From Magnetococcales bacterium (lineage in GTDB: Bacteria; Pseudomonadota; Magnetococcia; Magnetococcales; Magnetaquicoccaceae), in the NCBI GenBank assembly GCA_015231375.1, contig JADGBT010000029.1, positions 1 to 51,716 on the forward strand: DNA of 51,716 nt. The letters are read 5' to 3'. Below, in pieces: positions 24,690-33,786 of the stretch. Every line of letters starts with the position of its first letter. The first letter of the stretch is position 1. The notes beneath the pieces were generated by a model that saw only the letters and a list, made by a program, of their open reading frames with translations, had not been told where the DNA came from and did not search any database. Both the position numbers and the translations under genes were made by a program.

Positions 24690-26008
24690 CGGGATCCGGC
24701 CATCCGCCCCGGACACCCCCGGAGGCCCCAAAGGATCCCTTCGCGAACGCGACCCGGTGTACCCATTGCGGCTATTGTCTTCCGGTCTGTCCGACCTATC
24801 AAAGCGAAAACGATGAAACCCACTCTCCCCGAGGGAGGGTTTCCATCATTCTGGCTCTGCGCGCCGGAACCCTGACCGCCGAAGAGGCCTCGCACACCCT
24901 CTCGCGCTGTCTGCTGTGCCGCGCCTGCCACGTCGCCTGCCCCGCCGGAGTCAAACCGGCCAAACTGGTGGCCCATCTCCGGGGTCGGGCCAGCCTGACC
25001 CCGACCCCCCTGGCCCGGTGGTTCCATCGCATCACCGACCATCACGGCCGTACCGCGCGGGCGGCTGCCTGGCTGGCCGGCTATCAAAATTCGGGACTGC
25101 AATGGCTGGTGCGCCGCTCCCGTCTGCTGCATGCGTTCGGTCCGTTGCGCCGACTGGAGGCGTTGCTCCCGGAACACCGTCGCGATCCCATCCCCGCGTT
25201 TCCCGACCCGCTTCCTCCGGATCAGGCCCCGACCCGGGTGGCGCTGTTGTGCGGCTGCATGGCCCGACTGTTCCATCCCCGCACCGCACCGGCCACGGCC
25301 AATCTGCTGACCCTGGCCGGCTGCACGGTGACCATTCCGCAAGGCTTCGGCTGTTGCGGCGCCCCCTACCGGGAATCCGGAGACCGCAAGGCCTTCGCCC
25401 GACAGGCCGCCGCCACTCTGGAAGCCTTTGCCCGACAGGCTGCGGAGGTGGATTTCGTGCTGTGCGACAGCGCCATCTGCGCGGTCACGGTCAAAGGATA
25501 CGCCCGCCATCTGGCCCATCATCCCCAACTGGCCCAGGCGGCCCAGGCGTTGACCGCCAAGGTGGTGGATCTGGCCACCTTCCTCACCCCCCGACTGGCG
25601 GCACGGGGCATCGTTTTCGGGCCGTTCGACGGACAAACCGTGGGCTATCATGACCATTGCCAAACCCGATTCGGGTTGGGTATAATAGCGGAACCCAGAA
25701 ATTTGCTCGATGCGCTACCCGGCGAACGCCGTGAACTCGTCCCTGCGGGTTCCATCGGCGCCTGCTGCGGCGCCGGAGGAGAGTCCATGCTGCGCCACCC
25801 GCAACAGGCCCGGAACATCCGAGCCGCCAAACTGGAGACCATCGCCGCCAGCGGCGTCGATCTGGTGGTGGCCAGCAATGCCGGTTGCATCCTCCATCTG
25901 GAAGCAGGAACGCGGGAATCCGGCTCCCGGACCCAAGTGCGGCATCTGTCCGAAACACTTTGGTCAGCCTATATCAACCGTACAACCAACCCAAGAGAGA
26001 TGCCATGA
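24686..26008 (+). CDS. glcF: Glycolate oxidase iron-sulfur subunit GlcF-like
   Basis: A 440-residue protein. Two 4Fe-4S ferredoxin motifs have Cys at 25/28/31/35 ('CTHCGYCLPVCP') and 75/78/81/85 ('CLLCRACHVACP'). Two CCG domains follow ('LLCGCMARLFHP...GFGCCGAPYRESG' and 'YHDHCQTRFG...GACCGAGGE'). It passes electrons from the GlcD flavin to the quinone pool at the membrane. GTG start, coupled to the preceding gene (GTGA). GlcD is 6 kb away on the other strand and GlcE is missing, so the partner might be that GlcD-like protein alone. Confidence 0.9.
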   Translation: MTGSGHPPRTPPEAPKDPFANATRCTHCGYCLPVCPTYQSENDETHSPRGRVSIILALRAGTLTAEEASHTLSRCLLCRACHVACPAGVKPAKLVAHLRGRASLTPTPLARWFHRITDHHGRTARAAAWLAGYQNSGLQWLVRRSRLLHAFGPLRRLEALLPEHRRDPIPAFPDPLPPDQAPTRVALLCGCMARLFHPRTAPATANLLTLAGCTVTIPQGFGCCGAPYRESGDRKAFARQAAATLEAFARQAAEVDFVLCDSAICAVTVKGYARHLAHHPQLAQAAQALTAKVVDLATFLTPRLAARGIVFGPFDGQTVGYHDHCQTRFGLGIIAEPRNLLDALPGERRELVPAGSIGACCGAGGESMLRHPQQARNIRAAKLETIAASGVDLVVASNAGCILHLEAGTRESGSRTQVRHLSETLWSAYINRTTNPREMP

Positions 26009-27054
26009 AAACCAGACATCCTTATCTGCTGCCCATTCTGCTGTTGATTCTCGGTCTGGCCGTGGCCACGCCTCCCATCGAGGCCGAAGCCGGTCGTCTG
26101 GGTGGAGGCAGTTCCATGGGATCGCGAGGCTCTCGCAGCTTCTCGACTCCCCGCGAAGCCACCCAGCGTTCCAACATCCCACAGAACAATCCCAGCCCCT
26201 CCATGGCCACTCCGGCCTCCTCGCGCCCCTCCGGCCTCGGCGCCGGTCTGATGGGCGGAGTGGCCGGTTTCATGCTCGGCGGACTGCTCGGCTCCATGCT
26301 TTTCGGTGGCGCGGGCGGCGGCATCGGCTTTTTGGAAATCCTGTTGATCGGCGGGGTGCTTTGGTTTTTGTACAAACGCTTCGCCGGATCCCGCACCCCG
26401 GCTTCAACCCCCATGACCGTCACCCCGCAACCCGCGCAGGGACCGGCCCAGGGTCGCGTCTCCCTGGACAAGGGATCCTTGAACTCCTCCTTCGATGGCC
26501 TGAACAGCACGTATCAGGGCCAGGAACCGCCCCGCCATTTCTCCATGGGCGGAGCGGGCGCCATGGGTGGAGAGATCGACGAAGTGAGTCGGGGACTGGC
26601 GCAAATCGCCAGCATGGATCCCCAGTTCGATGAAGCCCGCTTCCTGAACGGTGCCAAGGCGGCCTATCAGCAGCTTCAGGGCGCCTGGAGCGACTGGAGT
26701 GTGGATCGGTTGCGTCCTTTGCTCACCGAACGCATGTGGTCCATGATCGAACGCCACGCCAAAGAGCGTCAAACGGCGGGTCGTCGCGATATCCTGGAGA
26801 AAATCCGTTTCCAGACCGCCGAGGTCACCGAAGCGTGGCAGGAGGCGGGCGAGGATTGGATCACGGTCCGCTTCCAGGTGGAAATGGTGGAATACGAAAC
26901 CGATGTGGACGGTCGCGTGCTCAGTGGCGATCCCAACCGTCCCGTCATGGCCGAAGAGTATTGGACCTTCTGCCGCCCGGTCGGCTCCAAAAATCCCAAT
27001 TGGTTCCTGTCGGCCATCCAACAACCCGGTGAAGTGGCCAGAAGCGTTCAGTGA
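26005..27054 (+). CDS. Tim44-domain membrane protein
   Basis: A 349-residue protein. A signal or anchor sequence (about 8-27) is followed by a Ser/Gly-rich linker, a Gly-rich double membrane segment ('GLMGGVAGFMLGGLLGSMLFGG' and 'FLEILLIGGVLWFLYKRF', about 77-130), and a C-terminal Tim44-like domain (about 195-345: 'FLNGAKAAYQQLQGAWSDWSVDRLRPLLTERMW', 'ITVRFQVEMVEYETD', 'EEYWTFCRP'). Bacterial Tim44-like proteins of this form are widespread in proteobacteria; their role is unclear, possibly envelope or lipid related. It overlaps glcF by ATGA and mltA by GTGA. Confidence 0.85.
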   Translation: MKTRHPYLLPILLLILGLAVATPPIEAEAGRLGGGSSMGSRGSRSFSTPREATQRSNIPQNNPSPSMATPASSRPSGLGAGLMGGVAGFMLGGLLGSMLFGGAGGGIGFLEILLIGGVLWFLYKRFAGSRTPASTPMTVTPQPAQGPAQGRVSLDKGSLNSSFDGLNSTYQGQEPPRHFSMGGAGAMGGEIDEVSRGLAQIASMDPQFDEARFLNGAKAAYQQLQGAWSDWSVDRLRPLLTERMWSMIERHAKERQTAGRRDILEKIRFQTAEVTEAWQEAGEDWITVRFQVEMVEYETDVDGRVLSGDPNRPVMAEEYWTFCRPVGSKNPNWFLSAIQQPGEVARSVQ

Positions 27055-28331
27055 ATCCGATTGCACCCTTTTCAGACGCGCGGCGGACGACACGTCTTCT
27101 TCTGGTGTTCCTGCTGTTCTGGGTGGCCGGCTGTTCCAGTCCGACGCCGGAAAACAAGATCACCGAAGAAAACAGCCTGACCCAGATCTCCTGGAATCAG
27201 GTGGCCAACGTGCTCAACCACGATACCGATCTGGCCTCCTGGGCCGACGCCCTGGAGGCCAGCGTGGGGTATTACGCCGCGCTGGATCCGGAAACGCCCA
27301 TCCGTTTCGGACCCAGAACCTTCTCCGCCGCCTCCCTCTCCGAAGCCTGCAAGGATCTGGCCCAGGCGGCCCGCTCCATGGAACCGGCTGCGTTCCACGT
27401 TCATCTCAAGAAAAATTATCTGCTCTTTCACTCCGTGGGCAGCGATCAGGAGGGCGAAGTCCTCGCCACCGCCTATTTCGAACCTCTGCTCAAGGGGTCG
27501 CTCACCCAGACCAAAACCTTCAGCCATCCCATCTATCGTCGTCCCCGCATTCTGGTCGAAGTCGATTTGTCCCAGTGGTCTGCCGACTTCAAGGACAAAC
27601 GCATTGTCGGTCGCATCGAAAAAGGTCGGCTGCTGCCTTTTTATGACCGGGCGCGCATCGACCAGGACAAGGTTCTCAAGGGCAAAAACCTGGAACTGGT
27701 CTGGGTGGAAGATTATGTGGATCTCTTTTTTCTCCACATCCAGGGATCGGGCCGGGTGCAACTCCAAGACGGCTCCACCATGCGGGTCGGCTATGCCGCC
27801 ACCAATGGCCAGCCCTACCGTTCCATCGGCTCCCTGCTGATCGAGGAAAACCAGATCTCCAAAGAAAACATGAGCCTGCCCGCCTTGCGTCAATGGCTCA
27901 AGGAGAACCCCAAACAGCGTGACCGGGTACTGTTCTCCAATCCTTCCTATGTCTTCTTCCGCAAGCTCGAAGGCGGTCCTTTCGGCAACATCGGCGTGCC
28001 TCTCACCGGAGAACGTTCCATGGCCACGGACGCCAACCTCTTCCCCAAGGGGGCTCCCGGACTGCTTTATGTCACCATGCCGGAGTTCGGCGAGGATGGC
28101 ACCACAGTCTCCCAGTGGAAACCCACCTTGCGTTTCACGGTCAATCAGGACACCGGGGGAGCCATCCGGGGACCGGGTCGGGTGGATTATTTCATGGGGT
28201 TCGGAGAAAAGGCGTTGCGCACCGCTGGAATCATGAAACAGCGGGGATCATCGCTTTATTTCATCGCTCCCCGTCCTCCGGACGAACCCAATGGCATGTT
28301 TCAATGGTTGAGTGATTGGTTCAACAAATAA
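27051..28331 (+). CDS. mltA: Membrane-bound lytic murein transglycosylase A
   Basis: A 426-residue lipoprotein. The signal ends in a lipobox (VAGCSS, Cys near 28). The MltA domain follows ('VLATAYFEPLLKGSLTQTKTFSHPIYRRP'), then the 3D barrel ('FLHIQGSGRVQLQDGSTMRVGYAATNGQPYRSIG' and 'VNQDTGGAIRGPGRVDYFMGFG', the latter bearing the catalytic Asp). It cleaves the glycan strands of peptidoglycan with 1,6-anhydro product. GTG start coupled to the tim44 gene. It closes the lpoA-to-mltA run; two peptidoglycan-related genes therefore flank glcF. A palindromic repeat follows. Confidence 0.92.
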   Translation: MNPIAPFSDARRTTRLLLVFLLFWVAGCSSPTPENKITEENSLTQISWNQVANVLNHDTDLASWADALEASVGYYAALDPETPIRFGPRTFSAASLSEACKDLAQAARSMEPAAFHVHLKKNYLLFHSVGSDQEGEVLATAYFEPLLKGSLTQTKTFSHPIYRRPRILVEVDLSQWSADFKDKRIVGRIEKGRLLPFYDRARIDQDKVLKGKNLELVWVEDYVDLFFLHIQGSGRVQLQDGSTMRVGYAATNGQPYRSIGSLLIEENQISKENMSLPALRQWLKENPKQRDRVLFSNPSYVFFRKLEGGPFGNIGVPLTGERSMATDANLFPKGAPGLLYVTMPEFGEDGTTVSQWKPTLRFTVNQDTGGAIRGPGRVDYFMGFGEKALRTAGIMKQRGSSLYFIAPRPPDEPNGMFQWLSDWFNK

Positions 28332-28334
28332 TTC

Positions 28335-28461
28335 CTCACTATTGAAAAAAAAGAAGGGGCCTGGGGAATTCATTCCCCAGGGTTTTGTTTTTTGTTTTTT
28401 AATGCAAAATCAAAACCCTGGAGGATGAATCCTCCAGACCACCTCTTTTTTTTCAATGGTT
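28335..28461. repeat. REPIN-like palindromic repeat, copy 2
   Basis: Two inverted copies of module A: left 28341-28387 (GAAGGGGCCTGGGG, diverged core with GAATTC centre) and right 28410-28461 (CCTCCAGACCACCTC then T-tract and CAATGGTT), with 22 AT-rich bases between. It lies directly after mltA and ends 31 bases before the metalloprotease start. Either half could fold into a terminator-like hairpin. Confidence 0.85.
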
Positions 28462-28492
28462 TTGCTGAGTCTCAGAGTTTCGGAGGGCATCC

Positions 28493-30193
28493 ATGCGTTC
28501 TGTTGATCGAATTCGTCTGATGATTTTTCTGATGGGGGTGTTGTTTTCCGTACCGGTTTACGCGGTCACCGAGACCTATCAGCAGCCATATCTGGGCATC
28601 AGCGATCCATTCGGACGTTGGAACGGCACCATCACCTGGAGTTACAATCCGACCGGGGCGCCGACTTTGTTCAACGACAGTGCCAAGGTGGTCACTTTGA
28701 TTCAAGGGGTGATGGCCGAGTGGGAGGGGGTAAGCGGGGTGAAGTTCTCCCACAAGGAGGTCAACACAGCCTTGCAGGATGTCAGCACCGATAATGTCGT
28801 GGCGGTCACCTGGGGCTATGCCAATGGAGCGGCAGCCATGGCTGGTCCTTCCCGTTCTTATTCCACGGGGAGCGACAGCGCTTTGGGATATAATCCGTAT
28901 ACGGACGGCAGTGTGGTGATCTCTTCGACTTTCGACTGGACCCAAAGCAGTCAACTCACCACAGCCCAATCCGAAGCGCTCTTCAAGAAGATTCTGTTGC
29001 ACGAAGTGGGGCATTTGATTGGTTTGGGTCATTCCGACAATCCGGTTTCCCTCATGTACGCCAATCCATACAACAACATTGGCCATCTGATGGCGGATGA
29101 TATCGCGGCGGCTCAGGGTTATTATGGTTCGGCCACCAATCCCGTCACGGCTGCGACCTACACGCCTCCCACGACTTCCAAGACGATTTTCAATTCGAGT
29201 CATTTATTCTTGAGTTCTTCGGGTGCATCCAAAGAGGTGACCACCTTGACGGATTCCACTGCGGACAGTGATGTTTTGTATATCAATCTTTCGTTCAACG
29301 GGAGTTTTTCGAAGACGGTGGAGATCATTGTCACCGATCCATCCGGTTATTCGATTCAGGAGACCACGGCTGCGCTCAGTTGCGCGGCTTCTTACATTTG
29401 CAGCAGTTATCAGAGTGTCGGGTACACGGACAATTTGAAAAAGGTGACCGGGGTTTACCATGTTTATGTGGTTGCCGATGCTCAGCAGGTAGCGCATCAG
29501 ACATTCACGGTGAACACAAACCCGGTCTGGAACCGTTCACCGAGTGCCACGCTTGTGACGAGTGCCACTTCGGGGCGTGCGCCATTGACGATCAGCGGCA
29601 CGGTGAATGCGACGGATACCGAGGGTGACACGATATCGATGACGTGGCACATTCCGGGCGTGGGATCTGTAGTGGAGTCCGGATTTTCGGGATCGGCCAC
29701 GCGTTCCATGACTTTCAGCACGCCGGGTGAGTATGTGGTCTATGTGGCGGTGAACGACAACAGTTCCCGGTATACGGGCAGCGGGCAGAACAGTCCGGCG
29801 AGTCAGGCGGGAGAGGGAGCGCGATTGGTGTTGCGTCAGGTGATTACGGTGACGAGCGAGACCACAACTTCGTTGTCATTGGATGTGGACAAGAGCGGGA
29901 AGGTGGACGCGACGGACGGGGTATTGATTTTGCGACGGCTGAACGGGGGATCGACCATCAACACGGGGATTGTGTTGCCTTCGGGTCAGAGCAACGACAC
30001 GGTGGTGGCAACGATTGACGGGTCGAGCGGCACGTTGGATGTGGACAAGAGCGGGAAGACGGACGCGACGGACGGGGTATTGATTTTGCGACGGTTGAAC
30101 GGGGGATCGACCATCAACACGGGGATTATCTTGCCTTCGGGTCAGAGCAACGACACGGTGGTGGCGACGATTGACCAGTTATCGGTCCAGTAG
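28493..30193 (+). CDS. Secreted matrixin-like zinc metalloprotease with dockerin-like C-terminus
   Basis: A 566-residue exported protein. The signal peptide is about 1-23 (cleavage near VYA). The catalytic domain has the zinc motif HEVGHLIGLGH at 170-180 and a Met-turn ('SLMY') shortly after, the M10/metzincin layout; no obvious pro-domain cysteine switch. A beta-sandwich region follows (about 250-350), then a PKD/Ig-like domain ('APLTISGTVNATDTEGDTISMTWHIPG', about 360-440). Two 52-residue repeats close the protein, each starting LDVDKSGKxDATDG, a calcium-binding EF-hand loop as in type I dockerins. Codon usage is less biased to C at the third position than in the neighbours, which may mean recent acquisition. 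Confidence 0.85.
   Translation: MRSVDRIRLMIFLMGVLFSVPVYAVTETYQQPYLGISDPFGRWNGTITWSYNPTGAPTLFNDSAKVVTLIQGVMAEWEGVSGVKFSHKEVNTALQDVSTDNVVAVTWGYANGAAAMAGPSRSYSTGSDSALGYNPYTDGSVVISSTFDWTQSSQLTTAQSEALFKKILLHEVGHLIGLGHSDNPVSLMYANPYNNIGHLMADDIAAAQGYYGSATNPVTAATYTPPTTSKTIFNSSHLFLSSSGASKEVTTLTDSTADSDVLYINLSFNGSFSKTVEIIVTDPSGYSIQETTAALSCAASYICSSYQSVGYTDNLKKVTGVYHVYVVADAQQVAHQTFTVNTNPVWNRSPSATLVTSATSGRAPLTISGTVNATDTEGDTISMTWHIPGVGSVVESGFSGSATRSMTFSTPGEYVVYVAVNDNSSRYTGSGQNSPASQAGEGARLVLRQVITVTSETTTSLSLDVDKSGKVDATDGVLILRRLNGGSTINTGIVLPSGQSNDTVVATIDGSSGTLDVDKSGKTDATDGVLILRRLNGGSTINTGIILPSGQSNDTVVATIDQLSVQ
29879..30177 (+). repeat. Two near-identical 156-bp repeats (dockerin-like)
   Basis: Units start at 29879 and 30035, each encoding LDVDKSGK, ATDGVLILRRLNGGST and INTG segments. 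In the 143 shared bases only a handful of substitutions are visible, so the duplication is recent or homogenised by gene conversion. Confidence 0.92.
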
Positions 30194-30208
30194 CACCGAA
30201 TCCAACAA

Positions 30209-30434
30209 AACCATTGAAAAAGAAGTGGAGGTCTGGGGGATTCCTCCCCCAGGGTTTTGCTTTTATCTTTTGATTTTGACTTTCTGCTTTTGCCTTTGGC
30301 GCGCTTTTCAAAAAAGCTTTTTTTCGCGCCTTTTGCGAAAAAAAGCGCAAGCGCGCCAAAAACAAAGTCAAAAGAAAAAAAATCAAAACCCTGGGGGAAG
30401 AATCCCCCAGACCCCTTCTTTTTTTTCAATGGTT
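30209..30434. repeat. REPIN-like palindromic repeat, copy 3 (longest)
   Basis: It is bounded by AACCATTGAAAAA (from 30209) and its reverse complement ending CAATGGTT (30434). Module A is at both ends (30230-30259 and 30383-30418). The centre is a large imperfect palindrome (about 30260-30382) of T-rich then A-rich DNA with a GCGCGCTT/AAGCGCGC-like core. It fills the gap between the converging protease and gatB genes. Confidence 0.88.
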
Positions 30435-30442
30435 CCCAAACT

Positions 30443-31894
30443 TTAGGCTTCCAGCTTTCCCTTCAACAATCCATTCACCACCCCCGGATTGGCCTTGCCA
30501 CGGGTGGCCTTCATGACCTCTCCCACAAAAAATCCCAACAACTGCACCTTTCCGGCTCGATACTGCTCCACCTTGTCCCCATGAGCCGCCAGAATCCGAT
30601 CCACCTCCGCCTCGATCGCTCCCGAATCGGAAACCTGTACCAACCCCTTCTCCTCCACAATTTTCTGCGGATCCCCCCCGCCTTCCCACATGTGCCCAAA
30701 AACCGTCTTGGCAATCTTCCCGGAAATCACCCCCTCGTGAATCATGCGCGTCAAGCGCCCCAACGCCTCACCCGCCACCGGGGATTGACCAATCTCCATC
30801 CCCTCCCGATTCAACCGACCCAACAACTCCACCGTCACCCAGTTGGCCACAGCCTTCGGATCCGCCGGACAGGCCGCCCCCACCGCCAACTCGAAATACT
30901 CTGCCATCTCCCGGTCTGCGGTCAACACCCCGGCATCATACTCACCCAACCCATATTCACTTTGAAACCGTAACAGCTTCGCATCCGGCAACTCCGGCAT
31001 GCTGCCCCGAATCGCCTCGATCCGCTCCGCCGTGATCACCACCGGAGGCAGATCCGGCTCCGGGAAATAACGATAATCGTGCGCCTCCTCCTTGCCCCGC
31101 ATGGATCGGGTCTGATTCTGATTGGCATCCCAAAGACGGGTCTCCTGAATCACCCTCTCCCCCGCCTCCACCAGATCAATCTGACGCTCCACCTCATAAT
31201 CAATGGCACGCATCACATTGCGAATCGAATTCAAATTCTTGATCTCGGCACGGGTACCCAAACGACTCTCCCCCAAACGCCGCACCGACACATTGGCGTC
31301 ACAGCGGAAAGATCCCTCTTCCATGTTGCCGTCACACACCCCCAGATAACGCACCAGACTGCGCAATTTCTTGAGGAAAGCCCCGGTCTCGGCAGCGGAA
31401 CGCAAATCCGGCTCGGTGACAATCTCCAAAAGCGGCGTGCCGGTACGGTTCAGATCCACCCACGAAGCCCCCTGAATCCCCTCGTGCAGACTCTTGCCCG
31501 CGTCCACCTCCATATGCGCCCGGGTGATGCCGATCCGCTTGCGCGAAGCCCCTTCCGGCTCGATCATCAATTCGCCATGCTCGACAATGGGCAACTCGAA
31601 CTGGGAAATCTGATAACCCGCCGGAAGATCGGGATAAAAATAATTCTTGCGGGAAAATTCGTTACGCGCCCGAATCTCCCCCTTGAGCGCCAGACCGGTC
31701 ATGATGGCCATGTCCAGCACCCGCTGGTTGAGCACCGGCAACACACCCGGAAACGCCGCGCAAACCGGACAGATCTGGGTGTTGGGCGCGGAACCGAAGC
31801 GGTTGGGACAACCACAAAAAATCTTGGAACGGGTGGCAAGCTGGGTGTGAATCTCCAGCCCGATGACGGTTTCATAACGGGAATCGATGCTCAT
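30443..31894 (-). CDS. gatB: Asp-tRNA(Asn)/Glu-tRNA(Gln) amidotransferase subunit B
   Basis: A 483-residue protein. N-terminal GatB signature '[21 protein letters not shown]', zinc-type cysteines 'CGCPNRFG...CPVCAAFPG', then '[15 protein letters not shown]', '[18 protein letters not shown]' and the C-terminal YqeY-like tail domain ('[29 protein letters not shown]'). It activates the misacylated tRNA by phosphorylation. It overlaps gatA by four bases (ATGA). A longer frame to 32140 is an out-of-gene extension. The stop lies eight bases beyond repeat copy 3. Confidence 0.95.
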   Translation of the reverse strand: MSIDSRYETVIGLEIHTQLATRSKIFCGCPNRFGSAPNTQICPVCAAFPGVLPVLNQRVLDMAIMTGLALKGEIRARNEFSRKNYFYPDLPAGYQISQFELPIVEHGELMIEPEGASRKRIGITRAHMEVDAGKSLHEGIQGASWVDLNRTGTPLLEIVTEPDLRSAAETGAFLKKLRSLVRYLGVCDGNMEEGSFRCDANVSVRRLGESRLGTRAEIKNLNSIRNVMRAIDYEVERQIDLVEAGERVIQETRLWDANQNQTRSMRGKEEAHDYRYFPEPDLPPVVITAERIEAIRGSMPELPDAKLLRFQSEYGLGEYDAGVLTADREMAEYFELAVGAACPADPKAVANWVTVELLGRLNREGMEIGQSPVAGEALGRLTRMIHEGVISGKIAKTVFGHMWEGGGDPQKIVEEKGLVQVSDSGAIEAEVDRILAAHGDKVEQYRAGKVQLLGFFVGEVMKATRGKANPGVVNGLLKGKLEA

Positions 31895-33360
31895 GACGAT
31901 ATTCCGGGTGTGACGGTGTGCCAGTCGCTGGCCTGTTGGTAGGCATGCCCCATGGTCAGAATGGCGGACTCGTCCAACGGACGACCGATCAACTGAAAAC
32001 CGATAGGCAACCCTGCGGCATCGAAACCGCACGGCAAGGAAAGAGCCGGCAATCCGGCCAGATTGACGTTGATGGTGAAAATGTCCGACAGATACATGCT
32101 GACCGGATCCTGATTCTTCTCTCCCAACTGAAACGCGCACTCCGGAGCGGTCGGGGTGAGAATGACCGACAGCTCGTGATCCCGAAAAGCCCGGGAGAAA
32201 TCATCGGCAATCAAGCGACGCACCCGCTGGGCCTTGCGATAATAGGCGTCGTAATAGCCGGACGAAAGCACATAAGTCCCCAACATGATGCGCCGCTTGA
32301 CCTCGGGACCAAAACCCTCGGCACGGGTGCGGGCGTAAAGATCCTTGAGATCCTTCGGCTGATCGCAGCGATGCCCGAAACGGATGCCATCATAACGGGC
32401 CAGATTGGAAGAGGCCTCCGCCGGGGCGATGATGTAATAGGTGGGAATGGCGTGCTGGGTGTACGGCAACGAAACCGGAACGATCACCGCCCCCAATCCC
32501 CGATAGACCTCCAAAGCCGTCTCGATGGCGGCACGGGCCTCGGGATGCAAACCGGTGCTGAAATACTCCTCCGGCACGCCGATGCGCCACTCCCGGACCG
32601 GGCGATCCAAAGCGGCGACATAATCGGGCACCGGGGTGTCGATGGAGGTGGAATCCAAAGGATCATGGCCTGCCATCACCTGCAACAGCATGGCCGCGTC
32701 CCGGATGTCGCGGGTCATGGGGCCCGCCTGATCCAACGAGGAGGCGAACGCGATCATGCCGAAACGCGAAACCCGACCATAGGTGGGCTTGAGACCGGTG
32801 ATGCCGGTCATGGCCGCAGGCTGACGAATGGACCCCCCGGTATCGGTACCGATGGCCGCCACACACAACCCCGCCGCCACCGCCGCCGCCGACCCGCCGG
32901 AAGAGCCTCCGGGGGTACGGGAAGTATCCCAGGGATTGCGCACCGGACCAAAATAAGAGGTCTCGTTGGACGATCCCATGGCGAACTCGTCCATGTTGGT
33001 CTTGCCCAGGATCACGGCTCCGGCAGCGCGCAAACGGGCGGTGACCGTGGATTCGTAAGGGGGGATGAAGTTTTCCAGCATGCGGGAGGCGCAGGTGGTG
33101 CGCAACCCCTCGGTGCAAAACAGATCCTTGATGGCCATGGGAATGCCCGCCAAAGGTCCGGCCTCGCCACGAGCGCGGGCCTGATCCGAAACGGCGGCGG
33201 TCTGCAAGGCCCGGTCGGCGTCCACGGTGATGAAGGCGTTCAAGGTGGAATCAAGCTGCTCGATGCGGGTCAGACAGGCGCGGGTCAACTCCACGCTGGA
33301 GACCTCCCGCGCGGCCAATGCTCGGGCGGCTTGAGCCAGGGTCGGGATGGGGGCGTCCAC
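31891..33360 (-). CDS. gatA: Asp-tRNA(Asn)/Glu-tRNA(Gln) amidotransferase subunit A
   Basis: A 489-residue amidase-signature enzyme that frees ammonia from glutamine. The Ser-cisSer-Lys triad regions are present: '[12 protein letters not shown]' (Lys near 79), '[21 protein letters not shown]' (cis-Ser near 154) and '[16 protein letters not shown]' (nucleophile Ser near 178). GTG start. The gatC gene ends 30 bases upstream and gatB overlaps the stop, so gatC-gatA-gatB form one operon. Presence of gatCAB implies indirect Gln- or Asn-tRNA charging. Confidence 0.95.
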   Translation of the reverse strand: MDAPIPTLAQAARALAAREVSSVELTRACLTRIEQLDSTLNAFITVDADRALQTAAVSDQARARGEAGPLAGIPMAIKDLFCTEGLRTTCASRMLENFIPPYESTVTARLRAAGAVILGKTNMDEFAMGSSNETSYFGPVRNPWDTSRTPGGSSGGSAAAVAAGLCVAAIGTDTGGSIRQPAAMTGITGLKPTYGRVSRFGMIAFASSLDQAGPMTRDIRDAAMLLQVMAGHDPLDSTSIDTPVPDYVAALDRPVREWRIGVPEEYFSTGLHPEARAAIETALEVYRGLGAVIVPVSLPYTQHAIPTYYIIAPAEASSNLARYDGIRFGHRCDQPKDLKDLYARTRAEGFGPEVKRRIMLGTYVLSSGYYDAYYRKAQRVRRLIADDFSRAFRDHELSVILTPTAPECAFQLGEKNQDPVSMYLSDIFTINVNLAGLPALSLPCGFDAAGLPIGFQLIGRPLDESAILTMGHAYQQASDWHTVTPGISS

Positions 33361-33390
33361 GTTGAGGGGTATCCTTGGATGAGGGATGGA

Positions 33391-33678
33391 TTATTCGATG
33401 ATCTTGGGCACGCGGAAACACCCTTCGGCGGAATCCGGAGCATTGGCGAGCAGCGCATCCCGCCGGTCCTGACACACCACCCGATCCTCACGCTCCGGAA
33501 TGGTCATCTCCACGGCGTGGGACATGGGAGCGATCCCCTCGGTGGGAATGGCGCGCAACTGCTCCATCAATCCCAGAATGCGGGAAAGCTGACCGGCATA
33601 GGTCTGAATCTCTCCGGGAGCAATCTCCAGGCGGGCCAGCGTGGCCACATGACGGATGGTCTCTTCGGTGATGGACAT
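33391..33678 (-). CDS. gatC: Asp-tRNA(Asn)/Glu-tRNA(Gln) amidotransferase subunit C
   Basis: A 95-residue protein, the typical size. It shows the GatC pattern 'HVATLARLEIAPGEIQTYAGQLSRILGLMEQL' followed by 'VVCQDRRDALLANAPDSAEGCFRVPKIIE' (family: LR.D....LlxNAP...ggxFxVPkil). It stabilises GatA and clasps GatB. First gene of the gatCAB operon. Confidence 0.95.
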   Translation of the reverse strand: MSITEETIRHVATLARLEIAPGEIQTYAGQLSRILGLMEQLRAIPTEGIAPMSHAVEMTIPEREDRVVCQDRRDALLANAPDSAEGCFRVPKIIE

Positions 33679-33740
33679 GGGACTTGTAAACTCAAAAACA
33701 CCGATGGGTGAATCGACAGGTACGAAGACGGATCCAGCAG

Positions 33741-33768
33741 ATTAACACGCCTCAATCCGAGCCGGCAA
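33741..33768 (-). promoter_or_regulatory. Possible promoter of gatCAB
   Basis: Minus strand: TTGCCG (33763-33768), 16-base spacer, GTTAAT (33741-33746), about 63 bases before gatC. Four of six bases match at each box. Its position in the 108-base gap between the epimerase stop and gatC makes it plausible. Confidence 0.3.
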
Positions 33769-33786
33769 GGCGCGGAATCAACAAAG

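Noticed and set aside
31918-33711. 597-codon plus-strand frame opposite gatA and gatC
   Set aside because: Antisense of two well-defined genes, Gly/Arg/His-rich and without motifs.
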